Counted from the first letter of the stretch, positions 8,152 to 16,467 are shown. The stretch is DNA of 64,000 nucleotides from Acidimicrobiaceae bacterium (GCA_016722025.1 JADKGZ010000001.1:583015-647014); one strand, 5' to 3'. The notes: generated by a model from the sequence alone, not told the origin. Numbers and translations are program-made.

Positions 8152-9351
8152 TTATGGGAAGCGAGCAGCCAACCACTCGGCGACGATGCCGAGCGCCTCC
8201 TGCCGATGGCCCTCGAGGTAGTGCGGGGCGCCTTTCATCTCCACGTAGGTGGTGTCGGCCGCCCCCGCAGCAGCGACGATCTCCTTGGCCTGCCAGACAC
8301 GGATCTCGGTGTCGGCAGTGGGGTGCACCAGCAGCGTGGGCACCGTCACCTGCGGCATGGTGTCGGCCAACTTCGCGTGGCTGCTGAGGCCCGACCACGT
8401 GCTCAGCCAGCCGCGAGCCGTCATCGTGCGCGCCAGGCCACCACGGCCGTAGTTGGCATCGAACGGGTCGGGGAACGCGAACAGGCTTCCCATCGGCCGC
8501 TCGTCGGGGTCGATCGACAAGTCGAGGTAGGCAGGGTCGGCGAGCGTGCGGTAGGTCGTGAGGTACCTGGTGAACACGGCTCGGCGGCGCAGCTCACGCC
8601 AGGCCACGGTGTCGGCTTCCTTCTCCACCCCTCGCAGGCGGATGCCGGCATCGACGGACTCGGCGATGCCGGCCTTGGCCACTGCATCGATGCGGGCCAC
8701 TCGAGCCACTTGCGCGGCGCGGTAGCCGACCAACCAGTCCTTGTCGTACACGCACGGCTCGGGCCAGGGGCGCCAGCCGTTGTCGGGGTGGTACATGTCG
8801 AGTTCCGGCACGGTGCTGAACGGGTCGGTCTCGTCGGCCACGCTGGGGTCGATCACCTGCAGCATGAACACGCCCTCGCCCGGGTGCGCAGCCATGCCGA
8901 CCCACCCGTCACCGATGCCCAGTTGCGCCTGGGCCATGGCCATCAGGCTGCCGCCGCCCGAGTTGCCCAACAGCACCACCGCCTCGGCGCCACGACGGCG
9001 CATCTCGTCGTGGGCCGTCTGCACGTCGACGATGCAGCTCTCGTGCAGGCAGTCGGTGTCGTTGTTCTGGTAGCGGGTGCCGAAGCCGAGCACGGCGTAG
9101 CCGGCGGCGGCCAGCAGCGGGCAGGCGTAGTGGACGCTGAAGTCGCCGCGGGGGTGGCTGAGGATGACCGCTGTCTTCCACGGCTTGCCATTGGGCGGGG
9201 TCCAGAGCACACCGCGCACCAGCGCGCCGTCGGGCGAGACCAACCGAATGGACTCGCGCGGGATCTCCACACCGGGATCGTCCTGCGCCAGCGGCCAGTA
9301 GTTGAGACCGAACGGCCGGCGACCACCGACGTGCGCATCGAGTTCCTGCAT
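8152..9351 (-). CDS. Alpha/beta hydrolase
   Basis: A 399-residue soluble alpha/beta hydrolase of unknown substrate. It has a nucleophile elbow GNSGGG at residues 129-134 (Ser131), a VILSHPRGD oxyanion-region segment near residue 62, and a C-terminal VPTLLVHPTADTEI strand that supplies the acid, followed by a GAPHYLEGH histidine. The start at 9351 is the first Met after the upstream protease gene and is preceded by a TAGCGT box seven bases away. An in-frame extension upstream belongs to the frameshifted HtrA-like gene. An esterase or dienelactone-hydrolase-like role is possible; no specific function can be assigned. Confidence 0.8.
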   Translation of the reverse strand: MQELDAHVGGRRPFGLNYWPLAQDDPGVEIPRESIRLVSPDGALVRGVLWTPPNGKPWKTAVILSHPRGDFSVHYACPLLAAAGYAVLGFGTRYQNNDTDCLHESCIVDVQTAHDEMRRRGAEAVVLLGNSGGGSLMAMAQAQLGIGDGWVGMAAHPGEGVFMLQVIDPSVADETDPFSTVPELDMYHPDNGWRPWPEPCVYDKDWLVGYRAAQVARVARIDAVAKAGIAESVDAGIRLRGVEKEADTVAWRELRRRAVFTRYLTTYRTLADPAYLDLSIDPDERPMGSLFAFPDPFDANYGRGGLARTMTARGWLSTWSGLSSHAKLADTMPQVTVPTLLVHPTADTEIRVWQAKEIVAAAGAADTTYVEMKGAPHYLEGHRQEALGIVAEWLAARFP

Positions 9352-9374
9352 GCGACGCACGCTAGTGGGGGCAA

Positions 9375-10655
9375 TCAGCCGGCTGGTTGCCGCGCCAGGG
9401 TCGCCGAGAGCGACACCAGTCTGCCGCTGCGGCGCAGCCCGATCAGCACCTCGTCGCCGGGTTGGCCGTCGCGGATGGTTGCCATCAGCCCGGCGGGGCC
9501 GGTGATGGCCGTGCCGTCGATCGAGACGATCGCGTCGCCCACGTCGACACCGGCGGCGGCGGCCGGCGAGCCCGGCTCGACCTCCGCGACCAGCGCCGCT
9601 GCCGCCGTCGAACCGGTCGGCGAGGCCGACGCCCAGGTAGCCGGCCGTCGGCGCGCTCCCGTTGGTCGCGTCGCGCAGGCGGTCGATCGTGGGCAGCAGC
9701 TCCTGGTTGGAGATCGCAAAGCCGACGCTGTTGGCCGATGAGCCCACATCGGGAATCGCCACGAAGGTGGTGAGGCCGATGACCTGTCCCAACGCGTTGA
9801 CCAACGCGCCACCGGAGTTGCCCGAGGAGATGGGGCATCGGTCTGGACGAGCCCTTTCAACGCCTTCGTCATGTCGACACTGGTGCGATCCAGCGCCGAG
9901 ACGATGCCGACCGTGACAGACGGGTCGCCATCGAGGTCGAGCGCGTAGCCGACAGCCACCACGGCGTCGCCGACACGGACGTCGCCCGGCGCAGCGAACT
10001 GCGCGGGCACCAGCCCGTCGGCCTCGATGCGCAGCAACGCCAGGTCGCGACCGGAGTCGATGACGAGCACGACCGCGTCGCGGGGCTCGGTCTCGCCCGG
10101 CACCCGCACCGTCACCGTGGCCGCGCCGGCAACGACGTGCGCGTTGGTGACGATCTCGCCATCCGCCGTCAGCACCACACCGCTGCCGGTGGACTGGCCG
10201 ACGAGCTCACCCCGTTGGGTGATGGCCGAGACGTTGACGACGCTGGGCGCAATGGTGGACGCAACGGCGAACACGTCGAGCGCCGGCAGCGGCTCCGTTC
10301 GCGGCTCGACCCTCACCAGCCCGAGTGTGGAGGCCACTCGCGCCGGAGAGCGATTGCCCTCCGCCAGCCGCACACCCATCCAGGCACCCACCAAGCCTGC
10401 GGCCCACGCGACCACCACCACCAGCAGCCCCATCAGGAAGCCCCGACGAATCCGACGGCCGTACACCTTGCGATCGACGACCCTGCGCTCCACGACCCTG
10501 CGCTCGACAGCTCGTTCGCCGGCGAGACCGTCGTCGCCGGCACCGTCGCCGGCACTGTCGTCGGCACTGTCGTCGGCGCCATCGTCAGTCACTCGGGGCG
10601 CGTCGCGAACGGCTCGGTCAAGAGCGGCTGGAGCGGCGTCGTCTGCATCGAGCAC
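9375..10655 (-). CDS. HtrA/DegP-type serine protease, membrane-anchored, with two compensating frameshifts
   Basis: Trypsin-like protease with a PDZ domain, presumably acting on misfolded proteins outside the membrane. An Asp/Ala-rich cytoplasmic N-terminus (1-45) is followed by one membrane helix (about 72-96), the protease domain with His173 (TNAHVV) and Asp204 (GRDLALL), and a C-terminal PDZ domain (EPGSPAAAAGVDVGDAIVSIDG). The catalytic-serine segment SSGNSGGALVN is present only in another frame: one base appears missing in the G run at 9832-9835 and one appears extra near 9595-9608. Between these points the annotated frame is nonsense. Correcting both gives an uninterrupted protein of about 426 residues. 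A sequencing error is more likely than a dead gene. Confidence 0.8.
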   Translation of the reverse strand: MLDADDAAPAALDRAVRDAPRVTDDGADDSADDSAGDGAGDDGLAGERAVERRVVERRVVDRKVYGRRIRRGFLMGLLVVVVAWAAGLVGAWMGVRLAEGNRSPARVASTLGLVRVEPRTEPLPALDVFAVASTIAPSVVNVSAITQRGELVGQSTGSGVVLTADGEIVTNAHVVAGAATVTVRVPGETEPRDAVVLVIDSGRDLALLRIEADGLVPAQFAAPGDVRVGDAVVAVGYALDLDGDPSVTVGIVSALDRTSVDMTKALKGLVQTDAPSPRATPVARWSTRWDRSSASPPSWRFPMWAHRPTASALRSPTRSCCPRSTACATRPTGARRRPATWASASPTGSTAAAALVAEVEPGSPAAAAGVDVGDAIVSIDGTAITGPAGLMATIRDGQPGDEVLIGLRRSGRLVSLSATLARQPAG

Positions 10656-10767
10656 GGCGGTGTCGGTGGTTGGCTGCGGTCGTTCGTTGTCGATGAAACG
10701 GGTCTATCGCACGTGCAGCACCGTTGCCATGCCGAACTCGTTCAGGTCTTGTCTCCCACCACAGCGC

Positions 10768-11388
10768 TCAGCGGCCGAGCACGCGCTCGAAGCGAGATCC
10801 GGCCCGAGTGAACCCGTTGCGGACGAGATACGCGCTGTGCGGCTCGGTGCCGGGCTCGGTGGAGATGCGATCGATGCCCAATCGACGGAACACACCGGAG
10901 CCCTTGCCGTACAGCCAGGTGGAGATGCGCGAGTCGCGGTAGGGCTTGGTGACGTAGTCGAGTTGCACGCGCAGCTCGGCACCTTCCTGGCGGCCGATGA
11001 GCGCGCCTGCCGGCAGGCCGTCGCGCATCAGCAGCATCGCCAGCGAGCTCGGCTCGGGGCCGAGCTCGAAGCCGGGCTGGAAGCGGTGGATGTCGGGCAA
11101 GTGGTACCGAAGGAAGTCGACGAGGTAGGGCGAGTCGACGGGTACGACGACGGCGGCGAGCGCGCGCCTGCCGCCCAGCTCGGACCGCAGGAACCACACG
11201 TTGAGCACGGCGATGGCAGCGTTGGTGACGACGATGGGGATCGACTCGATGAGCACCCCGTATGCGACGAAGGCGAGGGAGCCGACGAGTGAGATCGCCC
11301 GCAGGCGCACCACCGAGGTCATCGCCAACGACACGACCACCAACGCCGAGGCGAGGTAGCCGACCAGCTCGGTGTTGTCGAGATGCAT
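10768..11388 (-). CDS. YgjV-like membrane domain fused to a GNAT-like domain
   Basis: 206 residues. The first 75 or so form three hydrophobic helices resembling the YgjV inner-membrane family (LVGYLASALVVVSLAM, LVGSLAFVAYGVLI, VTNAAIAVLNVWFL). The rest is soluble, and its pattern (LLMRDGLPAGALIGRQ, then VQLDYVTKPYRDSR, then HSAYLVRNGFTRAG) resembles an acetyltransferase-fold half with the usual 'x-x-L-x-R-x-G-F' ending. Function is unknown. It is preceded by the rpsJ terminator, so it is probably transcribed separately from tuf-rpsJ. Domain assignment is by pattern only. Confidence 0.6.
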   Translation of the reverse strand: MHLDNTELVGYLASALVVVSLAMTSVVRLRAISLVGSLAFVAYGVLIESIPIVVTNAAIAVLNVWFLRSELGGRRALAAVVVPVDSPYLVDFLRYHLPDIHRFQPGFELGPEPSSLAMLLMRDGLPAGALIGRQEGAELRVQLDYVTKPYRDSRISTWLYGKGSGVFRRLGIDRISTEPGTEPHSAYLVRNGFTRAGSRFERVLGR

Positions 11389-11435
11389 GAGCAGTGTCTA
11401 TCGGCTGCCCGACCGGTCGTTGCACGCAAGAAGGC

Positions 11436-11457
11436 CCCGCCGGCCGAAGCCGACGGG
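11436..11457 (-). terminator. Terminator downstream of tuf-rpsJ
   Basis: Nine-base-pair stem (CCCGTCGGC/GCCGGCGGG, one G-T pair) capped by a stable TTCG tetraloop on the minus strand, followed by GGCCTTCTTG. It lies about 50 bases after the rpsJ stop and separates rpsJ from the downstream YgjV/GNAT gene. Confidence 0.6.
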
Positions 11458-11477
11458 ACCCTCTGCGTGCGATACCC

Positions 11478-11497
11478 GTGCACGGCAGGCCGTGCAC
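11478..11497 (-). terminator. Hairpin directly after rpsJ
   Basis: Perfect 8-bp stem GTGCACGG/CCGTGCAC with a four-base loop, beginning eight bases after the rpsJ stop codon. Without a T run it may stabilise the 3' end or act together with the second hairpin downstream. Confidence 0.45.
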
Positions 11498-11504
11498 CGA
11501 CGGC

Positions 11505-11819
11505 TCAGCTGTTCTGGATCTTGATCTCGATGTCGACACCGGCGGGCAGCTCGATGCGCTGCAGGCTGTCGATGGTCTTCGCGTTCGGATCGACGATGTC
11601 GATCAGGCGCTTGTGGACGCGCATCTCGAAGTGCTCGCGCGAGTCCTTGTCGATGTGCGGGCCACGGATGACCGTGTAGCGGTGCTTGTCGGTGGGCAGC
11701 GGGATGGGGCCGCGCACCGTTGCGTTGGTACGGGTGACCGTCTCGACGATCTTGCGCGTCGACTGGTCGATGATCTCGTGGTCGAACGCCTTGAGACGGA
11801 TGCGAATGCTCTGTGCCAT
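11505..11819 (-). CDS. rpsJ: 30S ribosomal protein S10
   Basis: S10 is a small-subunit head protein and also the NusE partner of transcription antitermination. The 104-residue product has the family hallmarks IRIRLKAFDHEIIDQSTRKIVETV and GPIPLPT, with YTVIRGPHIDKDSREHFEMR in the centre and LPAGVDIEIKI at the end. It lies 33 bases downstream of tuf, the usual tuf-rpsJ order, but rplC does not follow: two hairpins and four unrelated genes intervene. Confidence 0.98.
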   Translation of the reverse strand: MAQSIRIRLKAFDHEIIDQSTRKIVETVTRTNATVRGPIPLPTDKHRYTVIRGPHIDKDSREHFEMRVHKRLIDIVDPNAKTIDSLQRIELPAGVDIEIKIQNS

Positions 11820-11852
11820 GTTGGTTGGTCTCTCTCAGCTCGCTCGGATCGA

Positions 11853-13037
11853 TCACTTGGTGATCTTGGTGACGCGGCCGGCGCCCACGGTACGGCCACC
11901 TTCACGGATGGCGAAACGCAAGCCCTCGTCCATCGCGATCGGCTTGCCGAGCTCGACGGTGATTGCCACGTTGTCACCAGGCATGACCATCTCGGTGCCC
12001 TCGGGCAACTGGATCGTGCCGGTCACATCCGTCGTGCGGAAGAAGAACTGCGGCCGATAGTTGTTGAAGAACGGCTTGTGACGCCCACCCTCCGACGAGG
12101 TCAACACATACACCTGACCCTCGAAGTTCGTGTGCGGCGTGATGCTGCCGGGCTTGCACAACACCTGCCCGCGCTCCACATCTTCCTTCTTCGTCCCCCG
12201 CAGCAGCGCACCGATGTTGTCACCCGCACGACCCTCATCGAGCAACTTACGGAACATCTCCACACCCGTACACACCGTCTTCTGCGTCGTCTTCAACCCA
12301 ACGATCTCCAGATCATCACCGGTATGCACGATGCCCTGCTCGACCTTGCCCGTCACCACCGTGCCACGACCCGTGATCGAGAACACATCCTCGATCGGCA
12401 TCAAGAACGGCTTGTCCAGATCACGAACCGGCTCAGGAATGCCTGCGTCACACGCATCCATCAACTCCATGATCTTGGCCTGCCACGCCTCATCACCCTC
12501 GAGCGCCTTCAACGCCGACACCCGCACCACCGGCGCATCATCACCAGGGAACTCGTACTCGCTGAGCAACTCGCGAACCTCGAGCTCAACCAGCTCCAAC
12601 AACTCCTCGTCTTCCACCATGTCGGCCTTGTTCAACGCGACCACGATGTAGGGCACACCCACCTGACGAGCCAACAACACATGCTCACGCGTCTGAGGCA
12701 TCGGACCATCAGTCGCCGCCACCACCAAAATCGCACCATCAACCTGCGCAGCACCAGTGATCATGTTCTTGATGTAGTCAGCATGACCCGGCATATCAAC
12801 ATGCGCATAGTGACGATTCATCGTCTCGTACTCGATGTGCGCGATGGAGATCGTGATACCACGAGCCTTCTCCTCCGGCGCCTTGTCGATCTGATCGAAC
12901 GGCGTGTACTTCGCCAACCCCTTATCCGCCAACGTCTTGGAGATCGCCGCCGTCAACGTGGTCTTCCCATGGTCAATATGACCCATCGTGCCAATGTTGA
13001 CGTGTGGCTTGGTGCGCTCGAATTTTGCCTTGCTCAT
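11853..13037 (-). CDS. tuf: Elongation factor Tu
   Basis: EF-Tu is the GTPase that delivers aminoacyl-tRNA to the ribosome. The 394-residue product has the P-loop GHIDHGKT (19-26), the switch II DMPGHADYIKNM segment, the NKAD guanine-specificity motif and complete domains II and III ending GAGRVTKITK. Full length and intact. On the coding strand it is preceded by a GGAG ribosome-binding sequence. It is followed by rpsJ. Only one tuf copy is seen here. fusA, normally just upstream, is 3.5 kb away. Confidence 0.99.
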   Translation of the reverse strand: MSKAKFERTKPHVNIGTMGHIDHGKTTLTAAISKTLADKGLAKYTPFDQIDKAPEEKARGITISIAHIEYETMNRHYAHVDMPGHADYIKNMITGAAQVDGAILVVAATDGPMPQTREHVLLARQVGVPYIVVALNKADMVEDEELLELVELEVRELLSEYEFPGDDAPVVRVSALKALEGDEAWQAKIMELMDACDAGIPEPVRDLDKPFLMPIEDVFSITGRGTVVTGKVEQGIVHTGDDLEIVGLKTTQKTVCTGVEMFRKLLDEGRAGDNIGALLRGTKKEDVERGQVLCKPGSITPHTNFEGQVYVLTSSEGGRHKPFFNNYRPQFFFRTTDVTGTIQLPEGTEMVMPGDNVAITVELGKPIAMDEGLRFAIREGGRTVGAGRVTKITK

Positions 13038-13059
13038 CGCAGTCTCCGTTGTCGGGGAT

Positions 13060-13488
13060 TCATAGGGTTGTCAAAGAACGTGACGAGCCTAGCGGCCCTG
13101 GCCGGTCAGTTACCACCCCAACCGGAGCAATCAGAAGGCGAACGCCCAAGCCGGTGCGTCGGCAGTGGGATGCAGCGTCCCAGCAGTTCGGGTCGTCGCC
13201 GCTGTACACGGCGCTGATCACCACGCCCGGCTCGTCGGCGGGCAGGCCGACGTTGCCATGATCGATCCCGCGGATGCCACGGACATCGAGCGCGCCACCT
13301 CCCTCGGACTGCACGATGTCGAAGTCGAGAAAGCTGCCCGTGCCATCGATGCGGTAGCCGATGAAGACAGCCGGATGCCCGATGCCGGCGTAGTCGCCGA
13401 TGTAGAGATCGACGGCGGTGAGCTCGAAGTCGTACTCCTCGGTCGTGCGGCAGGCCTCCACCCAGAACGTGTCGACACGGGCGTACAC
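13060..13488 (-). CDS. Hypothetical protein, probably truncated
   Basis: Not recognised with certainty. The 142-residue frame starts at a GTG, has no signal peptide, and opens in what looks like the middle of a beta-rich domain (VYARVDTFWVEACRTTEEY, then DLYIGDYAGIGHPAVFIGYR, then VVISAVYSGDDPNCW). Such text resembles the C-terminal half of actinobacterial secreted or lipoproteins. The last 35 residues look like translated intergenic sequence and end 22 bases before tuf; in another frame a TGA follows WAFAF near 13138, so the real end may lie there. The 5' end abuts a plus-strand gene fragment at 13512, which suggests a deletion or rearrangement joint near 13.50 kb. Confidence 0.4.
   Translation of the reverse strand: MYARVDTFWVEACRTTEEYDFELTAVDLYIGDYAGIGHPAVFIGYRIDGTGSFLDFDIVQSEGGGALDVRGIRGIDHGNVGLPADEPGVVISAVYSGDDPNCWDAASHCRRTGLGVRLLIAPVGVVTDRPGPLGSSRSLTTL
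13086..13091 (-). promoter_or_regulatory. Candidate -10 of the tuf promoter
   Basis: TAGGCT on the minus strand about 50 bases before the tuf ATG. It is the best TAnnnT match upstream of tuf, but no good -35 is 16-18 bases further up. A TTGACA also occurs nearby at 13071-13076 in the minus orientation without a matching -10. Confidence 0.3.
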
Positions 13489-13511
13489 CTCGACGACACC
13501 AACTCGGTCAC

Positions 13512-13694
13512 GTCGCGGCCTGCAACCAGGCGCACTGGATCGCGCTGCAGGCCGTGGTCGCCGAGGACATCTCTGTGTACGAACAACTGGCCCGCACCAA
13601 GCGCTCCAGCGGCTACACCCAGCACATCCTCTCCGAGCGCGTGTGCAAGCTCGCCCACTACCACGAGACGATGGGCCGCCTCATCCGCGAGTAG
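13512..13694 (+). pseudogene. C-terminal fragment of an unidentified protein
   Basis: A 60-codon plus-strand frame ending in TAG has coding character (ACNQAHWIALQAVVAEDI, then YEQLARTKRSSGYTQHIL, then HYHETMGRLIRE) but no start codon and no upstream continuation. It meets the truncated minus-strand frame at about 13.50 kb. The pattern faintly resembles the C-terminal helix region of aromatic-ring-hydroxylating dioxygenase alpha subunits; this is a weak guess. Most likely a remnant left by deletion. Confidence 0.45.
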
Positions 13695-13704
13695 GCCGCG
13701 GGCG

Positions 13705-14979
13705 TCATGCAGCGGAGGCTTCGCCGATCTCGCTGCCGTCGGGGCGGTATGTGTGCCAGATGCCGGTGACGTCGCGGCGCACTCGGTAGCCGCCGTTCTT
13801 GTGTCGATCGTGCCGTGGGCACATTGGGCCGCCGTTCGTCGGCGCGGTGACGCCTCCGTGTTGCCAGTCGTGAGTGTGGTCGGCGTCGCAGCGCCCGGCC
13901 GGGGTGGCACACCCCGGCCAGATACATCGGGGCGAGTGCAACATCACCGCCGCGCGTGCTGCTCCGGTGAAGAGCCGCCGTCGGCGACCAAGATCGATCA
14001 CGTTGCCGGCACTGTCCACCACTACCCGGCGAACATGGCCCAGCAACGCTGCCTGCACCGCCTGCACCGGGTCGACCAGCACACCCGACACGGTCTCACT
14101 GCGCCGATGCTCGAACGGCGTCGGCATCTCGCCGAGCCGCGGGGCCAAGTCGAGCTCGGCCAGCGCAGCCTCGAACGTGGTGATGTCCATGACGATGTTC
14201 AGCGTCGGTTCGGGCAACTTCGCATCCACCGGCTGACCGGCTGCTGTGCGGAAGATTGCCATCAGCGCATCCCAACGACGCTGGCTCTCGGTACGCGGCA
14301 GCGGGGCCGACGGCGCGCCAGCCTCGACGAGTGCCGTTGCTTGGTCGGCATCGCTCATGAACTCGGCCTGGGAGAAGGCATCCCAGATCTCCTGCATCTC
14401 GGCTGTGTCGAGCGCGCCACCTTGGCCGGTGAGATAACCGACCCCGTCGCGTTCGCGCAACGATGCGTGACGCGACTCGTGCACCGCCTCAGCGTCGCGA
14501 TGCGCGCCATCGGTGTCGGCCAACAACTCCCAGCGGCGCACGCAGCGGTGAAAGTCGGAGTACTGCAACTGGCGGGCGAAGCCCAACAGCAGGTCGGCAT
14601 GCTCCACGAGGTCGCTGCCGCAGCGTGGGTTCGCTCGCGCGCGAGCAAGATCGTGCACTTGGGCAACGCCGACCTCGCCGTTGCCCAACGCATCGACCAC
14701 GTGGGGCAGGTCGGCCAGCAGCCGACCGGTGCGCAACCGGTGGGTGACGTCGCCCTCGGACCAGCGCAGCTCGGCGCGCAACAACGCCCGCACGGAGGAG
14801 TGGCCATCGGCCTTGAACCCGGCCGATTCCGCCAACGCAACGACGGTCAACGACAGCTCGGCTTCCAGACGACGATGTGCGGCCTCGAGTTCGCGCAACC
14901 GCGCCACCTGATCGGCATAGGGCAACGACCCCACCTCGGCAGCCACAGAGGCACCAGAGAACGCAACCGACCCTTCCAT
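13705..14979 (-). CDS. DUF222/13E12-family HNH endonuclease, SOS-regulated
   Basis: A 424-residue protein of the actinobacterial 13E12 repeat family: an N-terminal helical DUF222 region (residues 1 to about 300) and a C-terminal HNH nuclease motif (CIWPGC, CDADHTHDWQHGG, then CPRHDRHK), with the zinc-binding cysteines and both core histidines intact. These proteins are often multicopy and linked to mobile DNA; substrates are unknown. The start at 14979 is six bases after a TACCAT -10 box, and a perfect LexA-type palindrome fills the spacer between -35 and -10. It is divergent from the truncated methyltransferase. Confidence 0.9.
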   Translation of the reverse strand: MEGSVAFSGASVAAEVGSLPYADQVARLRELEAAHRRLEAELSLTVVALAESAGFKADGHSSVRALLRAELRWSEGDVTHRLRTGRLLADLPHVVDALGNGEVGVAQVHDLARARANPRCGSDLVEHADLLLGFARQLQYSDFHRCVRRWELLADTDGAHRDAEAVHESRHASLRERDGVGYLTGQGGALDTAEMQEIWDAFSQAEFMSDADQATALVEAGAPSAPLPRTESQRRWDALMAIFRTAAGQPVDAKLPEPTLNIVMDITTFEAALAELDLAPRLGEMPTPFEHRRSETVSGVLVDPVQAVQAALLGHVRRVVVDSAGNVIDLGRRRRLFTGAARAAVMLHSPRCIWPGCATPAGRCDADHTHDWQHGGVTAPTNGGPMCPRHDRHKNGGYRVRRDVTGIWHTYRPDGSEIGEASAA

Positions 14980-14985
14980 CTGGAC

Positions 14986-15014
14986 ATGGTATCGAACATA
15001 TGTTCGATATGCAA
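14986..15014 (-). promoter_or_regulatory. SOS (LexA) box inside the promoter of the DUF222/HNH gene
   Basis: Minus strand: -35 TTGCAT (15009-15014), 17-base spacer, -10 TACCAT (14986-14991), ATG six bases later. The spacer holds the perfect 16-bp palindrome TCGAACATATGTTCGA (14992-15007), which matches the Gram-positive/mycobacterial LexA consensus CGAACnnnnGTTCG. LexA bound here would block the promoter directly, so the gene should be induced by DNA damage. Confidence 0.8.
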
Positions 15015-15086
15015 CCTCATTGACGGAGAAATCTTGCTGGTCACCGCCAGCACCTACGATGCTCGGCGTGATGGCGCGGGGGCTTG

Positions 15087-15779
15087 ATGGCTGACGAGTT
15101 GGATGTGTTGCTGGACAAGGTCGGCGATGCATCGTTGCGCGCCCAGCTGCGCGGCGAGATCGACAAGGTGCGCGCCAAGCGCACGTTCGGGTTGGTGTTC
15201 GAGTCGCACCTGCCCGAGCGGGTACGACTGCCCGAACACCCGGTGCGCCGCGGCACCAAGGTGGTCCGCCGCGCCGACAAGCACGGCGACACGATGAAGG
15301 TCACGGCCGTGCGCCGAAACCAGGCCACCGTCGAACTGCCCGAGGGTGGCAGAGAGACGATTCCGTTGGACGACTTGGTCGTGGTCGCCGAGTTCGGTGA
15401 GCCGGTGTACCCCGGCCTCACCCGCCTGGGCAGCATCGACCGCGGCGGCGACAAGCCGGCTCACCTGGTGATCAACACCGAGAACCACCACGCGCTGGAG
15501 ATGCTGCAGTTCACCCATGCCGGCACGGTCGACTGCATCTACATCGACCCGCCGTACAACACCGGCGCCAAGGACTGGAAGTACGACAACAACTCCGTCG
15601 ACAACGAAGACGCCTACCGCCACAGCAAGTACGTACGCATCGAATCGATCGTGAAAGTGGGCGACACTCTGCGCGTGCTCGACCTCCACGACCCAGGCGT
15701 GCGTGCCGCAGTCATGGAGTTCGACGGCGCCCAAGTAGCAGCCCTGTACGAAGGCGACCTGGCGCGCGAGTATCGGTAA
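15087..15779 (+). pseudogene. Truncated adenine-specific DNA methyltransferase (type III Mod-like)
   Basis: The first 183 or so residues match the N-terminus of type III restriction-modification Mod-like methyltransferases: a helical start (ADELDVLLDKVGDASLRAQL), a GLVFESHLPERVRLP segment, VINTENHHALEMLQFTHAG, and the catalytic motif IV CIYIDPPYNTG. Family members run to 500-900 residues. Here, just after the HSK that follows motif IV, the text changes to an unrelated 48-residue tail (VKVGDTLRVLDLHDPGV) and stops. The AdoMet-binding FxGxG motif is absent, so the protein is not expected to be active. The tail may be the 3' end of another gene joined by an internal deletion near 15.63 kb. No partner restriction subunit is present. 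Confidence 0.75.
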
Positions 15780-15802
15780 GCGGGCTTCGGCCGGACTCGC
15801 CG

Positions 15803-16231
15803 TCAGTCGAGACCGATGAGTTCGTAGCTCACTCCGAGCAGGTCGTAGGTGCGTTTGGCGCGCATATCGCGTGTCAGCAGTACGCACTCGTTGATGCGCG
15901 CTGCCTCGCCCACCAACGCGTCGTAGATGGCGCCACCGGCGATGCCGACTGTGCCGAGGCGACGCAGCAAACCAGCCGACGACGTGTCATCGAGCCAATA
16001 CACGGTTGGGAACACTCGGCCGATCAGTTCGCCAGCGATCGTCGCCTCGATACTCAGCTGGCCAGGCATTCTGGTGAGGACCGACATGGTCTCAAAGGCT
16101 GCGTGGCCAGCCAAACCCGGCCGACGAGCTTGGACTGCTCGACGACAGATTTCATGCGCGGCATGCGCCGCATCGAGCGCCGCGATGGCGACGCTGGTGT
16201 CGACGGCGTACCGCCTAGCGCTGGTCGGCAT
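15803..16231 (-). CDS. VapC-like PIN-domain toxin
   Basis: A 142-residue PIN-domain ribonuclease, the toxin half of a type II toxin-antitoxin pair. Conserved acidic residues are visible: Asp11 in YAVDTSVAI, Glu in HAAFETMSVL near residue 47, Asp in AIYDALVGEAA near 107, and LLTRD near 122. The ATG chosen at 16231 gives the standard PIN start and overlaps the antitoxin gene by 17 bases; an upstream in-frame ATG at 16255 is less likely. It is downstream of and coupled to the AbrB-type antitoxin. The RNA target cannot be read from sequence. Confidence 0.85.
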   Translation of the reverse strand: MPTSARRYAVDTSVAIAALDAAHAAHEICRRAVQARRPGLAGHAAFETMSVLTRMPGQLSIEATIAGELIGRVFPTVYWLDDTSSAGLLRRLGTVGIAGGAIYDALVGEAARINECVLLTRDMRAKRTYDLLGVSYELIGLD

Positions 16232-16460
16232 CGCGCCACCGTTGCACATCCGCATCGGTGATGGCTGGGCCGTCGCCGCGCTCGATCACCGGCCACCCGT
16301 CGACTTCGGCCACCCGTCGACCCCGGGAGCGAACAGGAACCAGTCGAATCGCATCACCGTCAACTTCGACCTCGACCTCGGCATCAGCGCCCAGGGAGAG
16401 TCGGTCGCGAATGTCCTTCGGGATGACAACCCGGCCAGCGCGATCAATCGATACCACCAT
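16215..16460 (-). CDS. VapB-like antitoxin (SpoVT/AbrB domain)
   Basis: An 81-residue DNA-binding antitoxin. The N-terminus VVSIDRAGRVVIPKDIRDRL is a classic swapped-hairpin AbrB domain; the C-terminal 35 residues, ending ITDADVQRWRDAD, would clamp the PIN toxin. The ATG at 16460 is favoured because a TAGAAT box (16468-16473) ends seven bases before it; ATGs at 16469 and 16481 are alternatives. The pair should repress its own promoter. It stands head-to-tail with vapC in the strip between fusA and tuf. Confidence 0.8.
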   Translation of the reverse strand: MVVSIDRAGRVVIPKDIRDRLSLGADAEVEVEVDGDAIRLVPVRSRGRRVAEVDGWPVIERGDGPAITDADVQRWRDADQR

Positions 16461-16467
16461 GGATGCC

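Noticed and set aside
13705..14979. Group I intron or intein endonuclease
   Set aside because: The HNH protein has the DUF222 architecture and a stand-alone promoter; there is no split host gene around it.
15803..16460. VapBC as part of a defence island with the methyltransferase
   Set aside because: The methyltransferase is truncated and no restriction or helicase gene is near, so a working defence island is not supported.
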